Source of the DNA: Chloropicon primus
Lineage: Eukaryota; Chlorophyta; Chloropicophyceae; Chloropicales; Chloropicaceae
Reading direction: 5' to 3'
NCBI GenBank assembly: GCA_023205875.1
Contig: CP060756.1
Location: forward strand, 682,001-746,000
Length of the DNA: 64,000 nt
Under the pieces are notes generated by a model. That model was not told the origin of the DNA. It saw only the letters and a program-made list of their open reading frames with translations, and made no database searches. This document shows, one piece after another, positions 47,262-56,618 of the stretch (position 1 is the first letter of the stretch; each line of letters starts with the position of its first letter). The translations under genes and the position numbers were made by a program.

Positions 47262-48464
47262 ATGGGTGGTATACCGGAGCGCATAGCGGCACTCCTATAC
47301 GAGGGAGACCACAACATCACGAAATCCGCACGGTATGTTCGAACTTGGCCTCCTGAAGAGAAGACGACGCCCAAAGAATCCAAGTCCCTGCAGAGAGAGA
47401 GAGACTTTTTCGCCAGGTTGGGGGATGGCTCTGTTGAGCTCGGAAAAAAGATGGTCACGGAGGACGGGAAGGTCGATCCGAAGGAGTTCATATTCTTCGA
47501 GCCGGAGGAAAAGAACGTGCACCTCTTTCCGAAGTTCGCACCGCACTCCCTGGAAAATCATGAAAAAGTGTTGTTGGAAAGCGATGCAATCCTGTCCCTG
47601 TCCAACGCCTTCGCCTACCTCCTCAGGAGGGCCAAGGTGATGCGCTACCACTCCTGCCTGTCGATGCTGACGGGCCTGAGGAACTACTACGTCCACGTGA
47701 TCCTGAGCCAGGGGCGGGGAGGATCGCAGAGGTCCGACCTGACGAGCCCCAACTCGACACTGGACTTGAGCTTGGGAGGGGAGGACGACCTCGCGGCGCG
47801 GGGCGCGAAGCCGGGCGTGATCGCGGAGGGCGCTCCGCCCCTGCATATGCCGCTCCAGGACGTGGTCCAGGCCTGCACGGCTTTGGAGGCGTGGTTGATC
47901 TCGCAGGAGGCCTTCGAGAATGATTACAGTATGGCAAAGCAGCTCAAGGGATCCCTTCATCAGAAGCTCGTCAAGCTCCTCGACGAGCAGCTCGAGCTGG
48001 TCCAGAGGGAGCTCCTGCTGAGGGCCTGCGATATCTTCTCCTTCCCCCCGTGGTACCAGGATTTGAGCGAGCAGTACCTCAACAACGCGGTCTACGGCGA
48101 CGCAGCGGAGGCCCTGTGCTTCGCGGGACAAGACAAGGAGGACGATTTTGCGTTTGCGAGGGACCTCAGCGTCGAGGACGAGAGTCGAGTCTGCCTTTAC
48201 AGGAGGATCGTGTCCCAGGCGATCGACGCGTACTTTTACGACGACTGGAACGCGAGGATGGAGCTTTGGGCTTTCCAGAGGAACCCCGTTCGGTGGAGGG
48301 ATGAACTGCTCCGAGGACCTCAGCAGGGCAGAAGGGCTTGCATGAAGTTCATCGCCTCGAAGCCCATGGGGGACCTGACTGATACGAGAGTCCCGTCCAT
48401 CGTCTACATCGCCACAAACGAGACGGGCGTCAAGCTCATCGCGATCCGTAGGTCCATGTTTTGA
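47262..48464 (+). CDS. Unrecognised conserved-looking soluble protein
   Basis: 400 residues, intronless from the first ATG (47262). I do not recognise a family. The sequence is complex and well balanced, not a shadow frame: N-terminal IPERIAALLYEGDHNITKSARYVRTW, then VDPKEFIFFEPEEKNVHLFPKF and helical blocks with LLRRAKVMRYHSCLSMLTGLRNYYVHV and VVQACTALEAWL. The C-terminal part ends SIVYIATNETGVKLIAIRRSMF, a likely beta-hairpin. No signal peptide, membrane helix or known catalytic motif is visible. The upstream 236 bp contain no further exon that I can support. Confidence 0.75.
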   Translation: MGGIPERIAALLYEGDHNITKSARYVRTWPPEEKTTPKESKSLQRERDFFARLGDGSVELGKKMVTEDGKVDPKEFIFFEPEEKNVHLFPKFAPHSLENHEKVLLESDAILSLSNAFAYLLRRAKVMRYHSCLSMLTGLRNYYVHVILSQGRGGSQRSDLTSPNSTLDLSLGGEDDLAARGAKPGVIAEGAPPLHMPLQDVVQACTALEAWLISQEAFENDYSMAKQLKGSLHQKLVKLLDEQLELVQRELLLRACDIFSFPPWYQDLSEQYLNNAVYGDAAEALCFAGQDKEDDFAFARDLSVEDESRVCLYRRIVSQAIDAYFYDDWNARMELWAFQRNPVRWRDELLRGPQQGRRACMKFIASKPMGDLTDTRVPSIVYIATNETGVKLIAIRRSMF

Positions 48465-48797
48465 CATGACTTCGTCAAGCCCCTTATATATTGTATATTT
48501 ATATCAACTTTTTCTCTTTTGTGTCATCGCTACCTTGCGATGGCGGCCTTGGCTCAACGTCCGTGGACTCGGTGTCCAAGACGCCAACCTGACCGAAAGA
48601 ACAACCCCTCCCCATCATCGATGACGATGATGTGCTGAACCACCTTGGGATCCTCCTGCTCCAGGCTCCAGAAAAATTTTCGGCCACAAACTCTTGAGTT
48701 CGGCGTGCGCTGTGCTGCTGAACGCAACGAGGGGAGGAGGAGGAGCGAGACGGAGACGGAGCACGGAAGACGGGCGAGGAGGACAGTTGCGAGTGGT

Positions 48798-50678
48798 ATG
48801 AGAATGTTTTCGCCTCGCTTGCGGGCCGCCGCTCTCGCGCTGGCCGTCGTCGTCGCAACGACAAGCGTCGTCGTTCACGTGGGGGCGCAAGAGGGAACCT
48901 CGGATGGAACCTCGGATGGGGCGTTTGGTTGCTCCAAGGCCGCCAACTGGGAGCACGTTTCGCCCATCCTGTGCCCCGTGGCCAAGATAAGGGTGTGCTG
49001 GAACGTGACCGACGAGCGGGAGCTCTTGCTGAGGGCGGAAGCCGCTGTCACGGGTTACATCCAGGTTGGTTTGATGGACAGGAACCTCGTGGGCTTCGTG
49101 GATGTTATGACGCTCTACGTGGACGAGCAGGGGGAGCCGCACGCGATCGACCAGTTCATCGGAGGGTTTGCCTCGTGGACCCATGCCGACCTTGTGACCG
49201 ACTCGAGGCAGGACGTGGAGGTGGTGGACGGGAGTGTGAAGACGTTCGATGCCCCATCCTCTGATGGGCACTCGAAAGGCACTTACACGAGCGTGACGGT
49301 CAAGAGGAAGCTCGTGACCGGCGACGTTGGTCGTGGCAACAACTTGTACTCCTCCCCGAAGGATTACATCATCGAGAGGGGCACCGAGTCCGGCCTCATC
49401 TGGATGACCAGCAGGTCCACAAAGCCCACGTTGGAGGGCGGCGAGGTCGTGGTGCCGACGTACGGCTACAAGTATCCGAACGGGAACAAGGGGACGTGGA
49501 GGGTGACTTTCGATGACTCTGAGTCCCAGCTCACGTGCGTGTACTACTGCAGGCTTCAGATGAACGTGTGCGGGGATTCTCAGGAGAAGGAAAGCCAGTT
49601 TACCAGCGAGGACGAGTGTCTCGCGCGGTGCACCCAGTACGTTTCGGAGGGCGCCTGGACTCTTGGGGACATCGTGACGGACCACAGCGTCCATTCCCTC
49701 GCTTGCAGGATCAACGCTGCGCACCAGGCAGAGAACGCGCCGGCCGAGGATGACGCGCTGAGGCAGGAGCTCTGCGACAACGCTGGCGTGAGTGGAAACG
49801 GCGTTTGTGGCACGCATTGCGAGAACTACTGCTCCCATGCTTCCCAGTGCAACGGGATGTTCCAGGACAAGACGCAGTGCCTTTCCACTTGCGACGGTGG
49901 ATTCGTCTCCTCTGAGGACCCCGCGGCCAAGGTGATGCAGGATGCTCGGTACGGCTCCGCAACGTTTCCGTTCTACGACACCGCTGCCTGCCGAACGATT
50001 CACGCCTCCCTGGCCTACGACAAGTTCTCCACAGGCGTCATGCCCAGCTTCCTGCTGTACGGAACCTATTACCGCTGCCCATTGGCTAGCCCGAACTCGT
50101 CGACTTGCTCAAACTCCACTCTGCCCACTTGCGGTTATTATTGCGAGTCTGTGCAGACGTCTTGCTCGGGTTCCAGGAGCCAGTTCGCCAATGTCCAGGC
50201 TTGCAAGTCTTGGTGTGAAGCGGAACTGGGTGCAGGCCTGGTCAAGGGGGACCTCACGGATGTCGGGGGGGAGTACACTTTGGGCTGCTTGTCTTACCTA
50301 GCCCAGCACGCCACGAGTGACGAGCTCTGCGCGGCAGCGAAGTCCGGTGGCTCGATCTGCCCGCCGCCGCAAAATGCCAAGGGCTCCACATCCTCCAACG
50401 CTCCGGTCCCTCCCACGAGCAATTACAGAGAGGGGTCGCAGGGGGAGGGATCGTACGGATCGGCGGTGAATCAGAGCGGGGGGGATTCTTCTTCTTCTTC
50501 TAAAGGAGGTGATCTCGGCGTCATCATCGGCGCCGCGTTGGGTGCGTTGGGCGCGACGATGATGGCCGCCCTGATCGTGAGGTACAGGACGAAACGGCAA
50601 AGGGTGTCGGCATTCGGATGCATGGGAATCAACGGCCCCCCGGCGCCCCGAGAGTTCGTCGATCTTGTTAAAGTGTAA
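48798..50678 (+). CDS. DOMON-domain type I membrane protein with three CX3C repeats
   Basis: 626 residues, intronless. Signal peptide at 1-30 (LRAAALALAVVVATTSVVV), then a DOMON-like domain (about 50-175) with ICWNVT-type opening VRVCWNVTDE (read KIRVCWNVTDE), GYIQVGLMDRN and MTLYVDEQG. DOMON domains bind haem or sugars outside the cell. Three Cys-rich units follow, starting near residues 248, 344 and 444, each CX3C (CVYYC, CENYC, CGYYC), another Cys, then a second CX3C (CLARC, CLSTC, CKSWC), spaced by 15-22 residues. A Ser/Gly-rich stalk, one membrane helix (GVIIGAALGALGATMMAALIV, about 572-592) and a basic tail end the protein. Surface or secretory location is inferred. It stops 19 bp from the GEX1 gene. 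Confidence 0.8.
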   Translation: MRMFSPRLRAAALALAVVVATTSVVVHVGAQEGTSDGTSDGAFGCSKAANWEHVSPILCPVAKIRVCWNVTDERELLLRAEAAVTGYIQVGLMDRNLVGFVDVMTLYVDEQGEPHAIDQFIGGFASWTHADLVTDSRQDVEVVDGSVKTFDAPSSDGHSKGTYTSVTVKRKLVTGDVGRGNNLYSSPKDYIIERGTESGLIWMTSRSTKPTLEGGEVVVPTYGYKYPNGNKGTWRVTFDDSESQLTCVYYCRLQMNVCGDSQEKESQFTSEDECLARCTQYVSEGAWTLGDIVTDHSVHSLACRINAAHQAENAPAEDDALRQELCDNAGVSGNGVCGTHCENYCSHASQCNGMFQDKTQCLSTCDGGFVSSEDPAAKVMQDARYGSATFPFYDTAACRTIHASLAYDKFSTGVMPSFLLYGTYYRCPLASPNSSTCSNSTLPTCGYYCESVQTSCSGSRSQFANVQACKSWCEAELGAGLVKGDLTDVGGEYTLGCLSYLAQHATSDELCAAAKSGGSICPPPQNAKGSTSSNAPVPPTSNYREGSQGEGSYGSAVNQSGGDSSSSSKGGDLGVIIGAALGALGATMMAALIVRYRTKRQRVSAFGCMGINGPPAPREFVDLVKV

Positions 50679-50697
50679 AGCTGCTGTAATCTTACTC

Positions 50698-51915
50698 TCA
50701 AACTTTCGCGTTTGCGCTCCTGGTCGTCCTCTTCTTCTTCCTGGTTGGTGTGCTCCTAGTGATGGCCCTTTTGCTTCGTTCCTTGACCTCCGTGGACTCC
50801 AAGACGTGGTGAGCGGAGGCCTTCGCCTGTTGCAGAAGGCCGAGGATCTCCTTGATCTCGCTCCTCAAAGGTCCAAGATCCATGGGTGAAACCACGGGTG
50901 AGGCAACGTCACGTGGACTGTGGAACGTCAGGGCCAGCACCGAGAGAGAGGCAAACAGCATCTCGATGGAGTGCGTTCCGGTCCCTCCCAGCACGACGAA
51001 CTGGTGGAATATTACCATCATTGCAGCTAGCCGAAGGTTTTGCCGCCCGCCCAGCATCAGAAGAAAGGAGAAGGCCAAGAGGAGTGCAACCCAGTGCTGC
51101 CTCATCTGTCCGTAAACGGATCCTACCATCTCCACCTTTGCGGCGTACTCCTCCTGCATGCGAAGAAGCTGCGCGGAGTCCATTTGCAACTTCAAAAAGA
51201 ATTCTTCTGTTGCGTTTTGCTGGTCCAGCACCACGGAAGAGAGGCTCTGGACGCGCCCCCGGACCTCGTCTTGTGTCCTCAACAGGTCTCTCTCGTTCTG
51301 GAGAACCAACTTGGTGTTGCCAAAAGTCAGCTTACTGATGTTGTACATCTCGGAGAGGGGGGCCTGCAGACCATGAAGGCCGTGGGAGAGCTGCTTGCCC
51401 AAGGCCAGGCTCTCTGCCGCTCTCTCGAGGAGGGCCTCGGAAATAGATTTCGTATAGTCCTCGAAAGATCTTGCTTCCAGGCTGAAGCACACGGTATACA
51501 CGTGGATGCGAAACTGCGTGTAGGCGGCAAACGCGTTTCCCCCTCTCTTGCCGACGCGCTTGACGCACGCGTCGACGTCTGTCTCGACGTCACAAGGATA
51601 CCGCAGTCCTCCTTCTCTCAAGTGGCACGAAGTGAAGGCCAAAGCCAGGCGCGTGAGGTCCTTTTCCGTCCTGCTCGCACACGCGCGCTTCGTGTCACTC
51701 AAGGCCCTCGGCCAGCACGACCTGGAGGTCCGAAGAAACCCGAAGAACGACGACTGCCTCTCCCTCTCCGACTCCAACTCGTTCGCCGCTTTCTCTCGCC
51801 ATTGATCCAAGATGCTCTCTCCTTCGTCTTGAATGTCCAAGATGGGCGACTTGCCCGCTTCGACGAAAGAAAGGACGCAGGCGGCGACAAGGACCAGGAA
51901 TAGCCCTCGCGACAT
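50698..51915 (-). CDS. GEX1: Nuclear fusion protein, GEX1/KAR5/Brambleberry family
   Basis: 405 residues, intronless. A clean signal peptide (MSRGLFLVLVAACVLSFVEA) starts at the ATG at 51915. Residues about 65-145 carry the family cysteine pattern: CWPRALSDTKRAC, LALAFTSCHLREGG, YPCDVETDVDAC and YTQFRIHVYTVCF. A long coiled coil (about 150-275) follows, then two to three hydrophobic segments (HWVALLLAFSFLLML, AAMMVIFHQFVVL, MLFASLSVLALTF) and a very basic tail. This layout is that of plant GEX1, yeast Kar5 and zebrafish Brambleberry, nuclear-envelope proteins required for fusion of gamete nuclei. Known: karyogamy role across eukaryotes. Inferred: the alga can, or recently could, undergo sexual fusion. 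The gene shows no break. Confidence 0.85.
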   Translation of the reverse strand: MSRGLFLVLVAACVLSFVEAGKSPILDIQDEGESILDQWREKAANELESERERQSSFFGFLRTSRSCWPRALSDTKRACASRTEKDLTRLALAFTSCHLREGGLRYPCDVETDVDACVKRVGKRGGNAFAAYTQFRIHVYTVCFSLEARSFEDYTKSISEALLERAAESLALGKQLSHGLHGLQAPLSEMYNISKLTFGNTKLVLQNERDLLRTQDEVRGRVQSLSSVVLDQQNATEEFFLKLQMDSAQLLRMQEEYAAKVEMVGSVYGQMRQHWVALLLAFSFLLMLGGRQNLRLAAMMVIFHQFVVLGGTGTHSIEMLFASLSVLALTFHSPRDVASPVVSPMDLGPLRSEIKEILGLLQQAKASAHHVLESTEVKERSKRAITRSTPTRKKKRTTRSANAKV

Positions 51916-52046
51916 GGTCTCTTCGCGCTTCACTGCCCACCCCACCAGCGCTCGAGCGTTACGGCGTATTGTGACAATTTTTTTCCCGATGAAAACGGAT
52001 GATGATTGATGGGACAGCCCCTTATGTGTGTGTGCGGTTGATTGAG

Positions 52047-53795
52047 TCATCGGAAGAGAACTCGGACCGGAATTCCCTCCAAGCCGAAGGAGTTTTGTAT
52101 GGCCCCCACGAGGAACTTTGCCACGGAGTTGGGCACGTTTTCCTTCTTCTTCTTGCTACCGCTGAGGAAGAAGGCGAAAGTCGGCGGCCTCGCTTTCACT
52201 TGGGTGACGTACCTTACGCTGTTCAGGATCGACGTTGGGCCCCCGCCGTGGTGAAAGTGCTTCAAGTCCTGGAGCCAGTCGTTCAAGTGAGAGGTCTGGA
52301 TTCTATCCTGCCACTTGTCGTACGTCTCCGCGACGGCGGGAAACAGGAAGCCCATGCCCAGCCCGGTCTTGGCGGACACTGGGATGCACTTCACGCCCTG
52401 GTAGTTCTGGAGGCCTTCGTTCAGGAACTTGTTCACGATTTCCCTCTCCTCCGGGGACTTTCCGTCCACCAGGTCCATCTTGTTCGCGAGGACGATCAAC
52501 GGCCTCCCGTGCCGCAGAGCGTTCGCAGCAATCGTCGCCTCAAAGTGAGTCAGGTAGGAGGAAAGTGCCGTGCCCCCGGCCAAGAGCTTGGAAACGTCGA
52601 CGAGAAGGACCACTATGTGCGCGAAGTGGACCGCCCTCTCGGCCTCCTCGTTCGCCTGCCCGGCCACCTGGCCTCCGAGATCGTCGTAGTGCTCGAACTT
52701 GCTGCTCCTCACCCTTCCCGCGGTGTCCACCACCGTGAACTGCCTCCCCTCCCAGGCGCAGTCCGCCTCCACCGAGTCCCTGGTGAGACCCGGCTTGGGC
52801 CCCGTCAGCACCCTGTCGAAGCCCAGGATCCTGTTCATCAACGTCGACTTGCCCACGTTGGGCCTGCCCGTGATGGCGACCCGGATGCTCCTCCCGTGCG
52901 TCTCCGCAGCTCCGGCCTCCAGGCTGGCTGGGAAAGAGATGCGGAGAGCGTGGTAGAGGTCCGACATGCCTTCCCCAGTCTCCGCGGAGATGGACACGCC
53001 CTCCCCGAACCCCAAGGAGCACGCCTCAGCATTGGTGGCGTCGATCTCCCCCAAAAAATCCCTCGAGAACAACCCCTCGCACTTGTTCAGGACGACCCTG
53101 ACCCTGCCCTCGCGCATCATCTCCTCAGACGCGTTCCTGCGCAGCCACCTGGCCAGCGCAAAGTCCGGCTCGGAGAGGCCGTGCCGCCCATCGACCACGA
53201 AGAGGGCCACGTGGCTCCTCCGAAGCGTATCCCGGACGATGGACCCCAAGTTGTTCTCCAGGAGGGGCGTGTCTTCCAGCGACTGCCAGAACCTCTCGTC
53301 GTTGTGCCCCGCCGTGTCGAAGACGTGGAACCGCAAGTCTCCGAGGGTTCCCTTGCCCTCGATGACATCCCGGGTCACGTGCCCCCCGGGCGTGTTCATC
53401 GTTATCGCAGTCTTCCTCCCGCTCCCCTTCCTCCCGCTCTTCGTCGTCAGCCTGTTGAACAAGGTCGACTTGCCGACATTGGGCTGGCCCAGCAGAATCA
53501 CCCTCGGCTTCTCCGCTGCCGCTGCAGAGGCCTCTCCCCCATGATCGACCCCCCCGCTCCTCCCCCTCGCCGCCAGCCACCAACCCACCGTCCACTTCTT
53601 ACCGGCAAAACCGCTTCCCGCGGTGGTGGTGGTGGTGGGGATCCCGCTGCCCAGACCGGCAGGCCAAAACGAGGACGCCGCCTGGTGACCACCGCCGAAC
53701 GAGGTCCCGAGAACCGATCTGAGGAGGACCACCCCGCAGCCGCCCGAGGCCATCGAAGACGACCACCACCGCGCCACCCCACGCGTCGTCGCCAT
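52047..53795 (-). CDS. DER: Der (EngA) double GTPase, organellar
   Basis: 582 residues, intronless. Two Era-like G domains in tandem: the first with VILLGQPNVGKSTLFNRL (about 104), FDTAGHNDERF and LNKCEG; the second with RVAITGRPNVGKSTLMNRI (about 294), VVDTAGRVR and LANKMD. A C-terminal KH-like domain follows (HHGGGPTSILNSVRYVTQVK, FAFFLSGSKKK). Der assists assembly of the large ribosomal subunit in bacteria and plastids. The N-terminal 95 residues are Arg/Ser/Gly-rich with no G motif and are probably a plastid or mitochondrial targeting peptide. In the first domain the TAG loop reads HNDERF, an unusual variant. Tandem with GEX1 on the same strand, 131 bp apart. Confidence 0.95.
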   Translation of the reverse strand: MATTRGVARWWSSSMASGGCGVVLLRSVLGTSFGGGHQAASSFWPAGLGSGIPTTTTTAGSGFAGKKWTVGWWLAARGRSGGVDHGGEASAAAAEKPRVILLGQPNVGKSTLFNRLTTKSGRKGSGRKTAITMNTPGGHVTRDVIEGKGTLGDLRFHVFDTAGHNDERFWQSLEDTPLLENNLGSIVRDTLRRSHVALFVVDGRHGLSEPDFALARWLRRNASEEMMREGRVRVVLNKCEGLFSRDFLGEIDATNAEACSLGFGEGVSISAETGEGMSDLYHALRISFPASLEAGAAETHGRSIRVAITGRPNVGKSTLMNRILGFDRVLTGPKPGLTRDSVEADCAWEGRQFTVVDTAGRVRSSKFEHYDDLGGQVAGQANEEAERAVHFAHIVVLLVDVSKLLAGGTALSSYLTHFEATIAANALRHGRPLIVLANKMDLVDGKSPEEREIVNKFLNEGLQNYQGVKCIPVSAKTGLGMGFLFPAVAETYDKWQDRIQTSHLNDWLQDLKHFHHGGGPTSILNSVRYVTQVKARPPTFAFFLSGSKKKKENVPNSVAKFLVGAIQNSFGLEGIPVRVLFR

Positions 53796-54265
53796 CGCAC
53801 CTTTCCCCGCTCTGCCGCGCCCAAAGCGAGGGTTGGCGTCTATCCAAACAACTCGAGGTCACAATGAGTCGTGCGAATGCGGTCACATCAACCGCTTCGA
53901 GGCCCCCCTCGCAAGGTCTCAGAGTCGCCGAACACCTTGGGCCCCCCTGGGTCTGGTGAAGTGAATCCTCTAATGCAGTGATGTGACCGAAGATTCCCAG
54001 CCACTCCGTGCGTCAAACCGTTCAAGCGAGGGGTCAAACGAAAGATCTCGAGCTGAATTTTCGCCCAGTTTGGTGCGTTCACGCGGCGTCCCTTCCCTCC
54101 CGCGACCTCACGTCCCCTCTTGCGCGCGCGCCCTTTGGTCGAAAAGTGTTTCCGCTGCTGCTGGCTGCAGAGAGAGATCCAAAATAAATGTCAAATTCAA
54201 ATCGAGAGAGAGACAGCCGTTACAGGAGGGGCCAGGCGAGAAACGAAACGCGCGCGCGAAGACGA

Positions 54266-54298
<33 letters not shown>

Positions 54299-54304
54299 GA
54301 AGGG
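53796..54304. other. Divergent intergenic region, 509 bp
   Basis: Between the start codons of Der and the coiled-coil gene. It contains a stretch (53900-54060) of ordinary complexity without a coding frame and a GACGAG repeat (54261-54298). No tRNA-like fold found by eye. Confidence 0.45.
54261..54298. repeat. (GAC/GACGAG)n repeat upstream of the coiled-coil gene
   Basis: Short GAC then GACGAG units just before the chosen ATG at 54305; if translation began at 54188 it would encode an Arg/Gly run. Confidence 0.8.
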
Positions 54305-55561
54305 ATGATGGCGACGCAAAAGGACGAGAGGACGCCGCTCCGCGCGATCCAGCCGGAGATTGTGCACGGGCAGGAGGACAAGGTCGAGGGGTTGGTGTTT
54401 GAGGAGAAGCTTACGGAGTTTGGTGGTGGGTCGTTAGACGAGGACGAGGTGGACGAGAACGAGGCGCCCCTGCAGGCCGGTCCCGAGATTCAGCTCTCCG
54501 CGTCCCCCAAGAGGACGGGGATGGCGATGTCGAGGGCGACGGCGAGGAGGCCGAGGAACACCGCAGCCGTGAGGAGGAGCCTCCTCCTGAGGACCTCCAT
54601 GAGGGCTTCCATGTCTGCAGCGGGGGGAGCCCCGGGAGCAGGCGAGCAGTTCCAGAGGGAGGTGTTCGACGTCCACAGCGAGATCGACAAGCTTCTGGGC
54701 GGGCTCAAGGGGGAGCTGGAGGAGTGGAGGTCGGACTTCCAGTCCCTCCAGGTCTGGTTTTTCAGCCAAGTCATGTGCGTGGAGTACCCTGAGGGCGGGG
54801 CGGGGTTGAGGAGCCTGTCGGAGTTCCAAGCCCTGCTGCAGAGGTTTTTGGACGAGAACGAGTTTGACCTGCAGGATCTCGAGGCGAGGCTCAAGTCGAG
54901 CGAGGAGGATCGCGCGGAGCTCCAAGACCTCCTTCAGGAGGGGTCCGCCGCGGTGAACGACCTCGAGGCGGAGCTGGAGGCCGAGAGGAAGGAGAAGAAG
55001 GAGTTCGGGAAGAAGGTCAAGGAAGCTGAGAGGGAGAAGAAGTGGCACAGCGAGGAGCTCCAGAAGATAGCCGAGGAGCTCAAAGAGGCGCAGAACGAGC
55101 TGGGTGCCAAGGAGAAGGAACTCGAGAGGGAGAAGCAGCTGGAGAGGGAGAAGAGAGGGTTCGAAGAGGAGAAAGTGGAGAGGGACAGGAAGAAGGCCGA
55201 GCACGAAAAGAAGAGGCTCGAGGAGGAGCTCGAGAGGGCGGGGCACGAGAAGGAGACTCTGAGGAAGGCCGCGGAGAAGGAAGCGGAAATGTACGAGCAG
55301 CAAATCCAGCAAGTGCGAAAAGAATTCTCCGGCATCAGCGAGAGCAACGCGGAGATCCAGGTGGAAGTCAAGAGACTTTTGCTGGCCTTGGAGGCGCGCA
55401 CGAACGAGCTGGAGGCGGAGAGGGTTGCCCACAAGAAGGCGATGGAGGCGGCGGCCTCGCTGGCAGCCTCGCAGGCCGTCAAGCAGCAGAAAGAGATCGA
55501 CGACCTGAAGAAGGACAAGGATGGATTGAAGGAGAAGGTTCTGGGCTTGTTTGATTTGTAG
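54305..55561 (+). CDS. Coiled-coil protein of unknown function
   Basis: 418 residues, intronless. Residues 1-110 are disordered with several TP/SP sites (ERTPLRAIQPE, SASPKRTGM) and basic patches. About 120-185 forms a helical block (EVFDVHSEIDKLLGGLKGELEEWRSDF cut short: heptads visible, with VWFFSQVMCVEYPE). The rest, to the end, is a continuous Glu/Lys/Arg-rich coiled coil with an Ala-rich break near 395. It ends LKEKVLGLFDL. No family is recognised; cytoskeletal, centrosomal or kinetochore roles would fit but are guesses. Two adjacent ATGs lie at 54305 and 54308; an in-frame ATG at 54188 sits in a weak context and adds an Arg/Gly repeat. A TGTAA motif follows at 55578. Confidence 0.72.
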   Translation: MMATQKDERTPLRAIQPEIVHGQEDKVEGLVFEEKLTEFGGGSLDEDEVDENEAPLQAGPEIQLSASPKRTGMAMSRATARRPRNTAAVRRSLLLRTSMRASMSAAGGAPGAGEQFQREVFDVHSEIDKLLGGLKGELEEWRSDFQSLQVWFFSQVMCVEYPEGGAGLRSLSEFQALLQRFLDENEFDLQDLEARLKSSEEDRAELQDLLQEGSAAVNDLEAELEAERKEKKEFGKKVKEAEREKKWHSEELQKIAEELKEAQNELGAKEKELEREKQLEREKRGFEEEKVERDRKKAEHEKKRLEEELERAGHEKETLRKAAEKEAEMYEQQIQQVRKEFSGISESNAEIQVEVKRLLLALEARTNELEAERVAHKKAMEAAASLAASQAVKQQKEIDDLKKDKDGLKEKVLGLFDL

Positions 55562-55659
55562 TTTTCTTTCTTTCATTTGTAAACACGACATTTTCCACAC
55601 ACGCTTCCAACGCAGGCGCAAGACGACCCTTCTTGGACGCCTCCACCCAAGCAGAAACC

Positions 55660-56618
55660 TCAATTCTGCTTCAGTCTGCTTGGACGGGGGGACGAGAGCA
55701 TCGCTGCAATTGCTGGCTGAAGGACGAAGAAGACGAAAAACTGTAGGGCATGCTGCCCGAAATTGGTGACCACGCCTTCCTGCTGAGCGACCATGGGCCC
55801 AAGTGCCAGGACCACCTGACCAGGAAGGCCGTTTACCAGGAAGGCCAACAAAAATTGCTTGCGCGAGAAGGTGAGCCTGCTGATGACCCACAACGAGGCC
55901 GGTGCTGGGAAAGAGAGAGAGGGGGGGAGATCTGGAGTCAGGGTCGCGGGCAGAGGCAGGCGTCGCCGCCCAACTGCGCTCGTCCGGGGCACTTACCATT
56001 GAGCAGGAGAGACTGGCAGAGTCCGGGGTTGTACTCCCAGTGAACAATCCCAGCAATGATGTGAAACAAGGCCGCGTTCACGAACACGAGGATCGCGTTC
56101 ATGAGCACAAGCATCCTCTTTTGGTTCTCGGGGAGGAAGAGCGGCATGAGGAACAGCCCCATCACGGCGTACACATTGATGTAGAGTATGGTGCTTTCGT
56201 CGTATCCGCAGTCCCCAGCAACCTCCACGCGAGGGGAAGTAGACTCGAGGATCACGTCGCACCCCAAAATCTTTCCAAGGTGTCTGACGAACTCGTACCG
56301 TCGCCCGAAGATGTCGTAGCCGTGCTCCTCGAATTGGTGCGAGCAGTACAGAGACGCGAGGAGCATGGCGAGCCAGTCGCAAAGGCGCGGCCGGGCATCC
56401 GCCAGCAGGAGAGGAACGCTGATCCACCCCAAAACAAAGTGAATGTGCATCCAGTTGGTGCTCATCCACGAAGCGAGATCGGAGAAAGTCTCGGGGAAGA
56501 AACCGCATGCAGCCGTGAGGAAAACCATCGTCCCACCACCACAGACAAGCACCCCTCGCGCTAATGCCATCCCCGTCATCGCTTGTATCCAATTCAAATC
56601 GTATCCGAGGCCCAGCAT
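55660..56618 (-). CDS. HXXEE-domain membrane protein, two exons
   Basis: Exons 55997-56618 and 55660-55904 (GTAAGT donor, TTCCCAG acceptor, phase 1) give 288 residues with about six to seven hydrophobic segments. The motif HQFEEHGYD near residue 95 is the H-x-x-E-E signature of the HXXEE family, common in bacteria and of unknown function, and the second landmark YNPGL follows a histidine pair in a later helix (LFHIIAGIVHWEYNPGL). The conserved His and Glu inside membrane helices suggest a metal-dependent or hydrolase-like site, an inference. I begin at the ATG at 56618; the frame continues upstream to a perfect acceptor-like TTCTTCTAG at 56674, so a further 5' exon is possible. Confidence 0.72.

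Noticed and set aside
53960-54060. Possible C/D-box snoRNA (GTGATGT near 53981)
   Set aside because: No convincing C box, D box or terminal stem in the right places.
54188-54304. Upstream ATG for the coiled-coil protein
   Set aside because: Weak context and a purely repeat-encoded Arg/Gly stretch; the double ATG at 54305 is preferred, though not proven.
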